NCBI RefSeq assembly: GCF_025420585.1
Contig: NZ_JAOEGB010000017.1
Location: forward strand, 1-64,000
From: Planotetraspora sp. A-T 1434
GTDB lineage: Bacteria; Actinomycetota; Actinomycetes; Streptosporangiales; Streptosporangiaceae
Direction: 5' to 3'
DNA: 64,000 nucleotides
The notes beneath the pieces were generated by a model, which did no database searches, was not told the origin of the DNA, and saw only the letters and a program-made list of their open reading frames with translations. Below, one piece after another: positions 51,778 through 60,115 of this stretch. The position numbers and the translations under genes are program-made. The stretch's first letter is position 1; every line of letters begins with the position of its first letter.

Positions 51778-53048
51778 CTCAGGGCCGCCTCGACGATCAG
51801 CCTCTCCAGCCCGAACAGGAACCGCTCGATGTCCTGCCTGGACAGCCAGCGGGTGTCGGCGGTGAGCGAGACCTGCATCGCGCCCGACAGGTGCACGCAG
51901 AACCGGCAGTTGAGCTGCTCCTGGCTGAGCGGCCAGGTCAGCGACGACTCCGACAGCGCCTGCCGGATCAGCGCCTCGTCGCGGTCGACGGCCTGCTCGG
52001 TGAAGCGCATGTCGTTGAAGCAGCAGTAGGGATGGATCGGCGTGCCCCGGTCCCGGCTGGTCTCGGCGACGATCCGCTCCCGGTCGGCCGGATCGTGGTA
52101 GGCGCTCCGGTAGGCGCGCAGCACCGCCGGGTGGGCGGTGGCCAGCAGGTCGGCGAACCGGGACTTCTCCACGTCGAGGACGAACAGCCCCTCCTGCGAC
52201 AGCGTGGTTACGGCGGTGCGGGTGTCGGCGCGGAAGCGGTTGCTCACGATGGGCAGCACGGCCACGGTCTCGTGGCCGGTAACCTCCGCGACCAGCGCGC
52301 TCACCGCCGTGAGCAGCACCGTCGAGGTGCTCGTGCCGTGCCGTACGGCGAGGCGCTGGGCGGCCAGGTCGATCGCAGGCGAGTTCAGCGTGCCCCGCCA
52401 GATCGGCGGCAGCTCGGCCCCGCCCGACGGCACGTGGAACATCGTGGGCGGCATCCTGCGGTGCTCGCGCTCCCAGTAGGACGCGGCGCTCCACGCCTGC
52501 CGCCGTCCGGCCGGCGACTCCTGCCACAGGGCCAGGTCGAACGGCTGCGGGGGAGCGCCGCCCTGGAGCCTGCCACGCAGGAGCAGCAGCCTGAGGTCCC
52601 GGACGACCTCCTCCGCGCCCAGGCCGTCGGAGGCCATGTGGCAGAAGGCGAGCACCACGTGGGTGACCTCGTCGCCGCGCGTCACGAGCGCGACCCGGAG
52701 CGGCCACTCGGACGCGTAGGCGAAGGCGTTCGCGGTCAGCTCGGCCAGGATCTCGGCGGGGTCCGCGTCCGCGACGATCCGGACCGCCAGCTCGCCGCGG
52801 TCGCGCAGGTCCTGGCACGGTCCCGGCCCGACGAGCGTGCGCAGGGACTCGTGCCGCTCCAGCAGCAGGCCGATCCCGCGCGACACGTGGGCGACCGAGG
52901 CGGGCCGCGCGCCGCGCGGGACCTCCAGCACCCGGCCGAAATTGAAGTAGTGGTCGTCGGGCGCGGTCCGCTCGATGGTGTCCCAGATCGCTCGCTGTCC
53001 CCAGGTGAGCGGGGCCGTGCCGGACCGCGCGCCCGAGAAGGCGATCAC
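51774..53048 (-). CDS. Stand-alone NRPS condensation-domain protein
   Basis: Single condensation-like domain of 424 aa. N-terminal 'PLTWGQRAIWDTIE' corresponds to core C1. The active-site motif reads 'CHMASDG' (Cys136-His137...Asp141-Gly142): the catalytic second His and the Asp-Gly are kept, but the first His is Cys. The C-terminal half has the expected 'VAVLPIVSNRF' and 'TTLSQEGLFVLDVE' chloramphenicol-acetyltransferase-like strands. Start ATG 53048 overlaps the PCP stop by 4 bp. It may condense, esterify or release an acyl chain carried on the free PCP just upstream. Confidence 0.85.
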   Translation of the reverse strand: MIAFSGARSGTAPLTWGQRAIWDTIERTAPDDHYFNFGRVLEVPRGARPASVAHVSRGIGLLLERHESLRTLVGPGPCQDLRDRGELAVRIVADADPAEILAELTANAFAYASEWPLRVALVTRGDEVTHVVLAFCHMASDGLGAEEVVRDLRLLLLRGRLQGGAPPQPFDLALWQESPAGRRQAWSAASYWEREHRRMPPTMFHVPSGGAELPPIWRGTLNSPAIDLAAQRLAVRHGTSTSTVLLTAVSALVAEVTGHETVAVLPIVSNRFRADTRTAVTTLSQEGLFVLDVEKSRFADLLATAHPAVLRAYRSAYHDPADRERIVAETSRDRGTPIHPYCCFNDMRFTEQAVDRDEALIRQALSESSLTWPLSQEQLNCRFCVHLSGAMQVSLTADTRWLSRQDIERFLFGLERLIVEAALR

Positions 53049-53281
53049 CGGGCCGCCGACACCCAGGCGGCCAGCCCTTCGACGCTGTCGAGGAAGGAGA
53101 CGTCCCCGCCCAGGTCGATCTCCACGTCGTACTCCCGCTCGACCGCGTCGATCAGCCGCATCTGGGCCAGGGAGGTGACGCCGAGGTAGGACAGCGGGAC
53201 CGACGCCTCCAGGACCTCGGCCGCCGTGATCTGCCCGTCACACGACTCCGACACCAGCTCGGCCAGTCTTTCCTTGAGCAT
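53045..53281 (-). CDS. Free-standing peptidyl/acyl carrier protein
   Basis: Carrier protein of 78 aa. The phosphopantetheine site is 'LGVTSLAQMRLIDAVE' (Ser37), with Thr where Asp or His is more common before the Ser. ATG 53281 has a good AAAGG Shine-Dalgarno, so the start is firm. Consequently the gene overlaps the 3' end of the giant NRPS gene by 44 bp. Its neighbours downstream are the free C domain and the DMFase-like enzyme, with ATGA couplings. Confidence 0.85.
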   Translation of the reverse strand: MLKERLAELVSESCDGQITAAEVLEASVPLSYLGVTSLAQMRLIDAVEREYDVEIDLGGDVSFLDSVEGLAAWVSAAR

Positions 53282-56200
53282 CGTTTACCTTTCTGTGCTG
53301 GAGACCCACGAGGTCGTCGGGGGTCGCGTCCGGGACCTCGTCGTCGAACCGGGCCAGGACGGGGGCCGCCATCGCGCCGAGCGCGACGACGGCGATGAAG
53401 GCGGCGAACACGACGTACATCGCGCCGATGCCGCTGAGGAGGCGGACGCCGAGCGGGGCGATCACGCCGACTCCGAGCGGGATCGTTGACCAGGCCACCA
53501 TCTGGTTGAGCGCGAACACCCGGCCGTGGAACCGCTGGGGCACCTTCACCTGGATGATCGTCGCGTAGACGCCGTTGACGAGGGCCAGGCCGTACGACAC
53601 TCCGAAGGCGCCGATCCCGATGAGGAGCAGCGACGTGTCCAGGCCGACGACCAGGCAGGAGACGGCGATGAGGAGCGTGGCCAGGAGCAGGCCGCGCATC
53701 CGGCTGTGGCGGGGGCCGCCCCACACGGCCATCGTGAGGCCGCCGGCGACCGCGCCGACCCCGGCGACCAGCGCGATCGCGCCCGCGTCGGCGAGCGTGC
53801 CGAACGACAGGACCAGGGGCGAGTACATCATGAACACCGGCGACAGCCCCAGCGACAGCAGCGCGAAGAAGATCACCATGGCGCGGAAGCTCCGGTTGCC
53901 CACCGAGAGCCGGAAGCCTTCGGCGATCTCGCGTCCGACCGTCTCCCGTCGCCGGTGCGCCATGGTCGCAGGGAAGGCCACCAGCGCCAGGACGGTGAGG
54001 GTCACGACGTGCCCGGCGACGTCGAGCACGAGGATGCCCTTCAGCCCGGCGACCGAGAGCAGGCCCACGGCGACCAGCGGCGCGACGAACTGGGCGACGC
54101 CGAGCGTCATCTGCGCGACGCCGTTCGCATGCCCGAGGTAGCGCTTGGGCACGAGTTGCGGTACGGCCGACGTGAAGGCCAGCCGCTGGAACGTCAGGGC
54201 GACCGACAGCGCCGCCAGCAGGACGTACAACGGCCAGGCGGCGAGCTTCCCCGTCCACAGCAGGAGCGCGGCGGCCGCCTGGATCCCCAGCGCCGCCGAG
54301 TTGCCCGCGATCATCACCGCGCGCCGGCTCGACCGGTCCACGACCGCCCCGGCGAGCGGGGCCGCCAGGATCCCGGGGATCACCGCCAGCACCTGGAGCA
54401 CGGCGAGCTGGGCCATCGACCCGGTCCGCAGGTACATCCATACCGGGATCGCGAACTCCGTCAGCGTCGAGCCGACCAGGCACGCCATCTGGCCCGTCGC
54501 CACCGTCAGGAACCGGCGCAGCGTCGGCTCCGGCCCCCGAGGCTTCTCCTCGGCCAGCCCGTCGTGGGTGGTGGTGACGATGGCCGCCAGCTCTTCAGCC
54601 CGATATTTCAGGAAATAGTGGCCACCTTCGTCGAGAACGACGAGGGCCGTCGTGCCGGTGAGGAAGCCCCACTCTCGATAGCGCTCCTCGTAGTAGTCCG
54701 TCGCGGGGTCGTATTCGCCCACGACCGAGATGATCGGCGCCGACAGCTTCTCCACCCCGGCGTCGATCAGCCGGGTGAAGTAGTCCTCGGCCTCGCGGGC
54801 GTCGTGCCGCATGTTGCGGATGATGAACGCCTTCTGGTCCTCGGTCAGGCCCGACAGGTCGGCGCCGAGCGCGGTCAGCCAGTTGATCTGCGCGCGGTCG
54901 CTGCGCAGGCGATCCAGCCGGGTGACGGCGGCCCAGCGGCCCATCAGGCCCTTCGTCGGCCGGGCGAACGGGAAGATCCCGCCCATGTAGACGGCCTCGA
55001 CCGCTCGGCCCCTCGCCTCCAGCCGACGGGCGATCTCCACGATCAGCGCGCCGCCGACGCCGCAGTGGCCGTACAGCGCGACCGGGCCCGTCACCTTCTC
55101 CAGGATCTCCTGGACGCATCGCGCCGCGACCTCCTCCAGCGGCCGGGGCTCCTCCGCCAGCCCGAGGTCGTGGCCCGGCACGGCGACAGAGAACAGCGCG
55201 CAGGTCTCCGGCAGCGCGTCTGCCAGCGGCTGGTAGACCACCGCGCTGCCCCCGCCGTACGGCACGCAGACCAGGCTGAGCGTGGCCTCGCGACCTGGTG
55301 GCGTCAGCTCGTACAGCAGGCCGCGCGGGGCGCCGCCGGTTGTGGCGAGCTCCGCCAGTTGCCTGATAGTGGGCCGCTGGAAGAGGTCCATCAGGCTGAT
55401 CGGGTGGGCGGGAAGCTCGCGCCGCAGGCGGGCGACCACGCGGGCGGCCAGCAGCGAATGGCCGCCGAGGTCGAAGAAGTCGTCGAGCACACCCGCGTGG
55501 CGCAGGCCGAGCACGTCGCACCAGGCCGCGGCGATGATCTCCTCGATCTCGCCGGCCGGAGGCTCGAACGGCACGTCCTGGTCGGGCCGCTCGTCCTCAG
55601 GCTCGGGCAGGGCGGCGCGGTCGACCTTGCCGTGCCCCTTCAACGGCAGCTCGTCCAGCCAGACGTAGCGGGTGGGGATCATGTATTCGGGCAGCCGCGT
55701 GCCGAGCTCCCGTCGCAGCTCCGCGACGCTCGCCCGCTCGCCCACCAGGTAGGCGACGAGTTCCCCTCGGCGGGCCTCGGTCACCGCGTGGGCGACGCCC
55801 GGGCAGAGCCGCAGGGCCTCGTCCACCTCGCCGAGCTCGACCCGATAGCCGCGGATCTTGACCTGGTGGTCGCGGCGGCCGAGGAACTCCAGGTCGCCGC
55901 CCGGGAGCCAGCGCGCGAGGTCGCCGGTCCGGTAGATCCGGCCGTGCCCGGACTCGACGAAGGCCGCCTCGGTGAGATCGGGCCTGCCCAGGTAGCCGCG
56001 GGCCAGCCGGTCGCCGCCGATGTACAGCTCGCCGGCCACGCCGATCGGCACGGGCCGCAGGTGCGCGTCTAGCACGAGGACCCTGGCGTGGCCGAGGGGA
56101 CGGCCGATGGGGGTGGTCGGACCGGTCGGATCGACGTCGGCCCCGACCCGGTAGGTCGTGACGCCGATAGTCGCCTCGGTGGGGCCGTAGTGGTTGACCA

Positions 56201-58364
56201 CCTCTCCGAGAGCGGCGAGCTCGCGGGTCCACTCCCAGCTCGACCCCTCGCCGCCCAGGATCAGCAGCCGCCTCGGCATCAGCTCGCGCACGTCCACGTC
56301 GGCCGCGAGCGCGGCGAGATGGGACGGCGTCATCTTGAGGTAGTCGACCTCCGGCATGCGCGCGGCCAGCTCGGGGGCGGAGATCCGCGACGGCACCATG
56401 TGTACGGTGCCCCCGGTCATCAGCGACAGGTAGAACACCGTCATGCCGAAGTCGAACGTGAGCGACTGCGGCAGCGCGAAGCTCGCGCCCTCGGTGACGC
56501 CGAACCTGTCGCGCACGTCGGCCAGGTAGTTCATGACCTGCCGGTGCTGTACGGCGACGCCCTTGGGGCGCCCCGTCGATCCGGAGGTGTAGATCACGTA
56601 GGCCAGGTCGTCCGGCGCGGGCGGCGGCCAGGCGTCCATCGTCCCGATATCGTCGGGGCCGATGACCGGACCGGCGAAGACAGGGAGGTTCGCGGTTCCG
56701 ATGACCACAGCGACGCCGTCCAGCATGTGACTGAGCCGCTCGGCGGGCTGCTCGGGATCAAGGGGCACATACGCGCCGCCCGCCTTCAGCACCGCGACGA
56801 TGGCGACCGCCTGGTCGAGCGACTGCTCCAGGCAGATGCCGACCGGGACGTCGGCCCCCACGCCCAGCTCACGCAGCCGCGCGGCCAGCCCGCCCGCCCT
56901 CGCGTCCAACTCGGCGTAGGTCAGCGCGGCCTCGCCGTACCGGACGGCCACCGTCGCCGGAAAGCGGCGCGCGGTGGTCTCGACCAGCGCGGCCAGCGTG
57001 GGCGCGGGCGGCTCTGGTGTGGGAGAGCCGGCGCTCCATCCCGTCAGGACGGCCCGCTCCGCGGGGGCGAGCAGGTCCAGCTCGGAGACCGGCGCGCCGG
57101 GGTCGGCCACGATGGACCACAGGAGGGTCTCGAAGTTCGCGGCGAACCGTTCGACGGTCTCCCGCTCGAACAGGTCGGCGCTGTGGACGAAGAACGCGTC
57201 GAGCCCGCCGCCGGACGGGAGGACCTCCAGCGACAGGTCGAACTTCGACTGCTGGAAGCCGGGGTCGTACCGCTCGGCGGTGATCCCGGCCAGGGTCAGG
57301 CCCTCGTTGGTCTCGCTGCGCAGGCTGAACTGCGTCTGGAAGACCGGCGTCCGGCTGAGGTCGCGCTCGGCCCTCAGCTCGGTGACGAGCCGGTCGAACG
57401 GCGTGTCCTGGTGGACGAACGCGTCCACCACGGTCGCGCGAGTGCGGCGGAGCAGCTCCCGGAAGGAGGGATCGCCGGAGAGGTCGGCCCTGATGGCCAG
57501 CGTGTTGAGGAAGAGCCCGATGAGCCCTTCGGTGTCCTCGTCCTCGCGGGCGGCCACGGGGGAGCCCACGCAGAAGTCCGTCTGGCCCGAGTAGCGGCAG
57601 AGCTGGGTCTGGAAGGCCGCCATCAGCAGCATGTAGAGCGTCACCCGCTCGGACCTGGCCAGCCGCACGAGCTGGCCGGTCAGAGAGGACGGCAGCCGCC
57701 AGGTGACGCAGCCGCCGCGCGAGGTCCTGACGCGGGGACGAGGCCGGTCGGCGGGAAGCTCCAGGACCGGCGCCCCGGCCAGCAGCTCCCTCCAGTGGGC
57801 GAGCGACCCGTCATGGGTCTCGGCACGCTGGCGGATCGCGTGGTCGGCGTATCGCATCGGTAACTCGGGGACCGAGGGGGGCGTGCCGTCGCGGAAGGCC
57901 TCGTAGTGGGCTGCCAGCTCGCGCAGCAGGATCCCCAGCGACCACCCGTCGCCGGCGATGTGGTGCAGGACGATGACGAGGACGTGCTCCCTGGGGGCCA
58001 AGCCGATGAGGCGGGCCCTGATCACCGGGCCGCGGGCCAGATCGAACGGGCGGTTGGTGACCTCGGCGACCAGCGCGGCCGCCCGAGCCTCGTCCTCCGC
58101 GGCCACCCGCTCCAGCGTGAGCCCGGTGGCCTCGACCACCTGCACGGGACGGCCGTCCACCGCCGGGTAGCGGGTGCGCAGCACGTCATGCCGCTGGACG
58201 ATCGCGTCGAGGGCGCGCTCCAGCGCGTTCGCGTCGAGAGGCCCGTGGAGCCTCTCGGTTACGCAGATGTTGTATGACGCGTCGCTGGGGTTGAGCTCGT
58301 GCAGGAACCAGAGCCGTTCCTGTCCGAGGGAAAGCGGGATCTCCGAAATGGCAAGCATCTCCAC
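53238..58364 (-). CDS. NRPS C-A-PCP-TE fused to an MFS exporter
   Basis: One uninterrupted 1708-aa protein. Condensation domain ~1-430 with 'LHHIAGDGWS' (residues 134-140); adenylation domain ~450-930 ('YVIYTSGSTGRPKG', 'NHYGPTEATIG', 'YRTGDLARW', 'KGHGKVDR'); PCP with 'FFDLGGHSLLAARVV' (Ser ~970); thioesterase ~1030-1270 with 'LYGHCGVGG' (Cys ~1100 instead of Ser), 'GEYDPATD' and 'DEGGHYFL'; then a ~420-residue MFS permease with about 12 hydrophobic segments ('VVDRSSRRAVMIAG' loop). By-eye specificity residues DFTKIGHIGK approach known Asp codes. Start: GTG 58364 with a GGGGG ribosome site; ATG 58358 is possible, TTG 58403 unlikely. The ~25-residue tail overlaps the PCP gene. Confidence 0.9.
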   Translation of the reverse strand: MEMLAISEIPLSLGQERLWFLHELNPSDASYNICVTERLHGPLDANALERALDAIVQRHDVLRTRYPAVDGRPVQVVEATGLTLERVAAEDEARAAALVAEVTNRPFDLARGPVIRARLIGLAPREHVLVIVLHHIAGDGWSLGILLRELAAHYEAFRDGTPPSVPELPMRYADHAIRQRAETHDGSLAHWRELLAGAPVLELPADRPRPRVRTSRGGCVTWRLPSSLTGQLVRLARSERVTLYMLLMAAFQTQLCRYSGQTDFCVGSPVAAREDEDTEGLIGLFLNTLAIRADLSGDPSFRELLRRTRATVVDAFVHQDTPFDRLVTELRAERDLSRTPVFQTQFSLRSETNEGLTLAGITAERYDPGFQQSKFDLSLEVLPSGGGLDAFFVHSADLFERETVERFAANFETLLWSIVADPGAPVSELDLLAPAERAVLTGWSAGSPTPEPPAPTLAALVETTARRFPATVAVRYGEAALTYAELDARAGGLAARLRELGVGADVPVGICLEQSLDQAVAIVAVLKAGGAYVPLDPEQPAERLSHMLDGVAVVIGTANLPVFAGPVIGPDDIGTMDAWPPPAPDDLAYVIYTSGSTGRPKGVAVQHRQVMNYLADVRDRFGVTEGASFALPQSLTFDFGMTVFYLSLMTGGTVHMVPSRISAPELAARMPEVDYLKMTPSHLAALAADVDVRELMPRRLLILGGEGSSWEWTRELAALGEVVNHYGPTEATIGVTTYRVGADVDPTGPTTPIGRPLGHARVLVLDAHLRPVPIGVAGELYIGGDRLARGYLGRPDLTEAAFVESGHGRIYRTGDLARWLPGGDLEFLGRRDHQVKIRGYRVELGEVDEALRLCPGVAHAVTEARRGELVAYLVGERASVAELRRELGTRLPEYMIPTRYVWLDELPLKGHGKVDRAALPEPEDERPDQDVPFEPPAGEIEEIIAAAWCDVLGLRHAGVLDDFFDLGGHSLLAARVVARLRRELPAHPISLMDLFQRPTIRQLAELATTGGAPRGLLYELTPPGREATLSLVCVPYGGGSAVVYQPLADALPETCALFSVAVPGHDLGLAEEPRPLEEVAARCVQEILEKVTGPVALYGHCGVGGALIVEIARRLEARGRAVEAVYMGGIFPFARPTKGLMGRWAAVTRLDRLRSDRAQINWLTALGADLSGLTEDQKAFIIRNMRHDAREAEDYFTRLIDAGVEKLSAPIISVVGEYDPATDYYEERYREWGFLTGTTALVVLDEGGHYFLKYRAEELAAIVTTTHDGLAEEKPRGPEPTLRRFLTVATGQMACLVGSTLTEFAIPVWMYLRTGSMAQLAVLQVLAVIPGILAAPLAGAVVDRSSRRAVMIAGNSAALGIQAAAALLLWTGKLAAWPLYVLLAALSVALTFQRLAFTSAVPQLVPKRYLGHANGVAQMTLGVAQFVAPLVAVGLLSVAGLKGILVLDVAGHVVTLTVLALVAFPATMAHRRRETVGREIAEGFRLSVGNRSFRAMVIFFALLSLGLSPVFMMYSPLVLSFGTLADAGAIALVAGVGAVAGGLTMAVWGGPRHSRMRGLLLATLLIAVSCLVVGLDTSLLLIGIGAFGVSYGLALVNGVYATIIQVKVPQRFHGRVFALNQMVAWSTIPLGVGVIAPLGVRLLSGIGAMYVVFAAFIAVVALGAMAAPVLARFDDEVPDATPDDLVGLQHRKVNDAQGKTGRAGVGVV

Positions 58365-58430
58365 CGGCGTGAGCCCCCAAGTGGTCGGATGAATGCAGCC
58401 CAAATAGCCGAGGTAGGCGCCCCGGCAAGA

Positions 58431-58457
58431 CTAACTGGAAAGAATCTTTGCAATTAG
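58431..58457. promoter_or_regulatory. 27-bp palindromic operator, left copy, in the NRPS divergent promoter
   Basis: Left half CTAACTGGAAAG, centre AAT, right half CTTTGCAATTAG; the arms pair except for three positions. It ends 67 bp from the start of the leftward NRPS gene. Confidence 0.7.
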
Positions 58458-58583
58458 AGGTCGTCGCAAGTCTGGCACGCCTCGGGTCGACTCACAAGCC
58501 CTATCGATCAACGAGAGTCCCCGCCGCTGACTGACCCCAACCCCTTGTCCGGGGTCCGCCCGGCATGCCAGACTGGCCTCGAC

Positions 58584-58610
58584 CTAACTGGAAAGAATCT
58601 TTTCAGTAAG
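58584..58610. promoter_or_regulatory. 27-bp palindromic operator, right copy, in the NRPS divergent promoter
   Basis: Left half CTAACTGGAAAG, centre AAT, right half CTTTTCAGTAAG. The first 19 bases are identical to the left copy. It ends 53 bp before the rightward AMP-ligase start. Between the two copies lies about 126 bp of otherwise unremarkable DNA that presumably contains the promoters. Confidence 0.7.
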
Positions 58611-58663
58611 CCGGGTCCCGGCCCGCTGGCCGGGTGCAATTCATCCGATCTATCGGGGACATA

Positions 58664-60115
58664 ATGAGAACCGCGCTCGAGGTGCCGACGCTTCCCGACC
58701 TCCTGGCGGCCCGTGCCGCCGCCGAGACGGGTGGCGTCGCCATGATCGTGCACGGGTCCGGGGAGCTCACCTTCGGCGAGTGGGACGAGCGGTCGAACGC
58801 CGTCGCCAACGCGCTGCTCGCCCGCGGCGTCGGCCACGGCGACCGGGTGGGGCTGGTCTTCCCCGGCGCGGCCTGGATGGACTACGCCGTCGCGTTCCTC
58901 GGCGTGCTGAAGGCGGGCGCGGTGGCCGTGCCGCTCTCCGACCGGATGCCGCCCGCGGAGATCGGCCAGATCGCCTCGCACTGCTCGACGTCTCTCATCA
59001 TCACCGACCTGCACGAGCTTCCGAAGGGTTCGTCGGAGGCGCCCGGGGTGGCGCTCGGGCCGGGCGACGTGGCGCAGATCCTCTACACCTCCGGGACCAC
59101 CGGCAGGGCCAAGGGCGTCGCCGCCACGCACGCCAACCTGGCATTCGGCGCGCAGCGGCAGCCGCGGCGCAGGGCGTTCGCCCACTCCCGGCACCTGGTC
59201 CACGCCTTCCCGATCGGCACCAACGCCGGGCAGATGATGCTGTTCAACGCGCTGAACGCGCATCCGGCCGTGGTGACGTTGCCTCGCTTCACGCCCGGCC
59301 GTTTCGCCGGACTCATCGAGAAATATCAGGCTGGAACGGTCTTCGTCGTGCCGGCGATGGCCATTGAGCTGCTCGGCAACCGGGTGAGCTACGACCTGTC
59401 CAGCGTGCTGCTGCTCGGCTCGGCCGCCGCGCCGCTGCCGTCGGCGGTCGCGACGGGGCTCACCGAGATGTTCCCCAACGCGACGATCACGAATTACTAC
59501 ACCTCGACCGAGGCGGCCCCGGCGCAGACGATCATGATTTTCGACCCGGACCGTCCCGGATCCGTGGGCAGGGCCGCGGCGGGCGGCGGCGTCCGGATCT
59601 GGTCGTCCGAGCGCGAGGCCGTCCCTCCCGGTGAGATCGGCGAGGTCTGGATGCGCTCACCGGCCGCACCCCGCTCCTACTACAACGACTCCGGATCCGA
59701 CGTCTTCCGCGAGGGCTGGATCCGGATGGGCGACCTCGGCTACCTCGACGAGGACGGCTACCTCTACCTGGTCGACCGGGAGAGCGACGTCGTGAAGTCG
59801 GGCGCGTTCAAGGTCTCCACGCTGAAGGTCGAGGACGCCCTGCACCGGCATCCCGCCGTGATCGAGGCGGCGGCCTACGGCGTTCCGCATGCCGTGCTCG
59901 GCACGGCTGTCGCGGCGGCCGTCGTGCTGCGGGCCGAGGTGCCGAACGTGGAGCTGAGGGCCTTCCTGGGCGACCTGCTGGCCCAGCACGAGATCCCCGC
60001 CGAGATCGTCAGGATGGACGTCCTTCCGAGGAACCACAGCGGCAAAGTGGACAAGCGAGCGCTGCGGGCAGCGTCGCAAGCAGGGTCACAAGCAGTGTCG
60101 GGAGCGGGGTCATGA
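58664..60115 (+). CDS. Stand-alone AMP-dependent ligase / adenylation enzyme
   Basis: ANL-superfamily enzyme of 483 aa that would activate a carboxylic acid as the adenylate and load CoA or a carrier protein. Motifs: 'QILYTSGTTGRAKGVAATHA' (A3), 'NYYTSTEAAP' (A5), 'MGDLGYLDEDGYLYLVDRES' (A7/A8) and 'NHSGKVDKRAL' (A10 Lys). It looks more like an acyl/aryl-acid ligase than an amino-acid A domain, so the substrate is open. ATG 58664 has GGGGA five bases upstream. It is the first gene of the rightward arm; its stop overlaps the next start by 4 bp. Confidence 0.87.
   Translation: MRTALEVPTLPDLLAARAAAETGGVAMIVHGSGELTFGEWDERSNAVANALLARGVGHGDRVGLVFPGAAWMDYAVAFLGVLKAGAVAVPLSDRMPPAEIGQIASHCSTSLIITDLHELPKGSSEAPGVALGPGDVAQILYTSGTTGRAKGVAATHANLAFGAQRQPRRRAFAHSRHLVHAFPIGTNAGQMMLFNALNAHPAVVTLPRFTPGRFAGLIEKYQAGTVFVVPAMAIELLGNRVSYDLSSVLLLGSAAAPLPSAVATGLTEMFPNATITNYYTSTEAAPAQTIMIFDPDRPGSVGRAAAGGGVRIWSSEREAVPPGEIGEVWMRSPAAPRSYYNDSGSDVFREGWIRMGDLGYLDEDGYLYLVDRESDVVKSGAFKVSTLKVEDALHRHPAVIEAAAYGVPHAVLGTAVAAAVVLRAEVPNVELRAFLGDLLAQHEIPAEIVRMDVLPRNHSGKVDKRALRAASQAGSQAVSGAGS

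Noticed and set aside
49846-52029. Long rightward ORF (727 codons) opposite the DMFase-like and C-domain genes
   Set aside because: Antisense shadow; no domains and no ribosome site, while the leftward proteins are coupled by ATGA overlaps.
53526-56072. 848-codon rightward ORF opposite the NRPS gene
   Set aside because: Composition is His/Arg/Gln/Asp-rich shadow sequence; the NRPS-MFS frame on the other strand has all core motifs.
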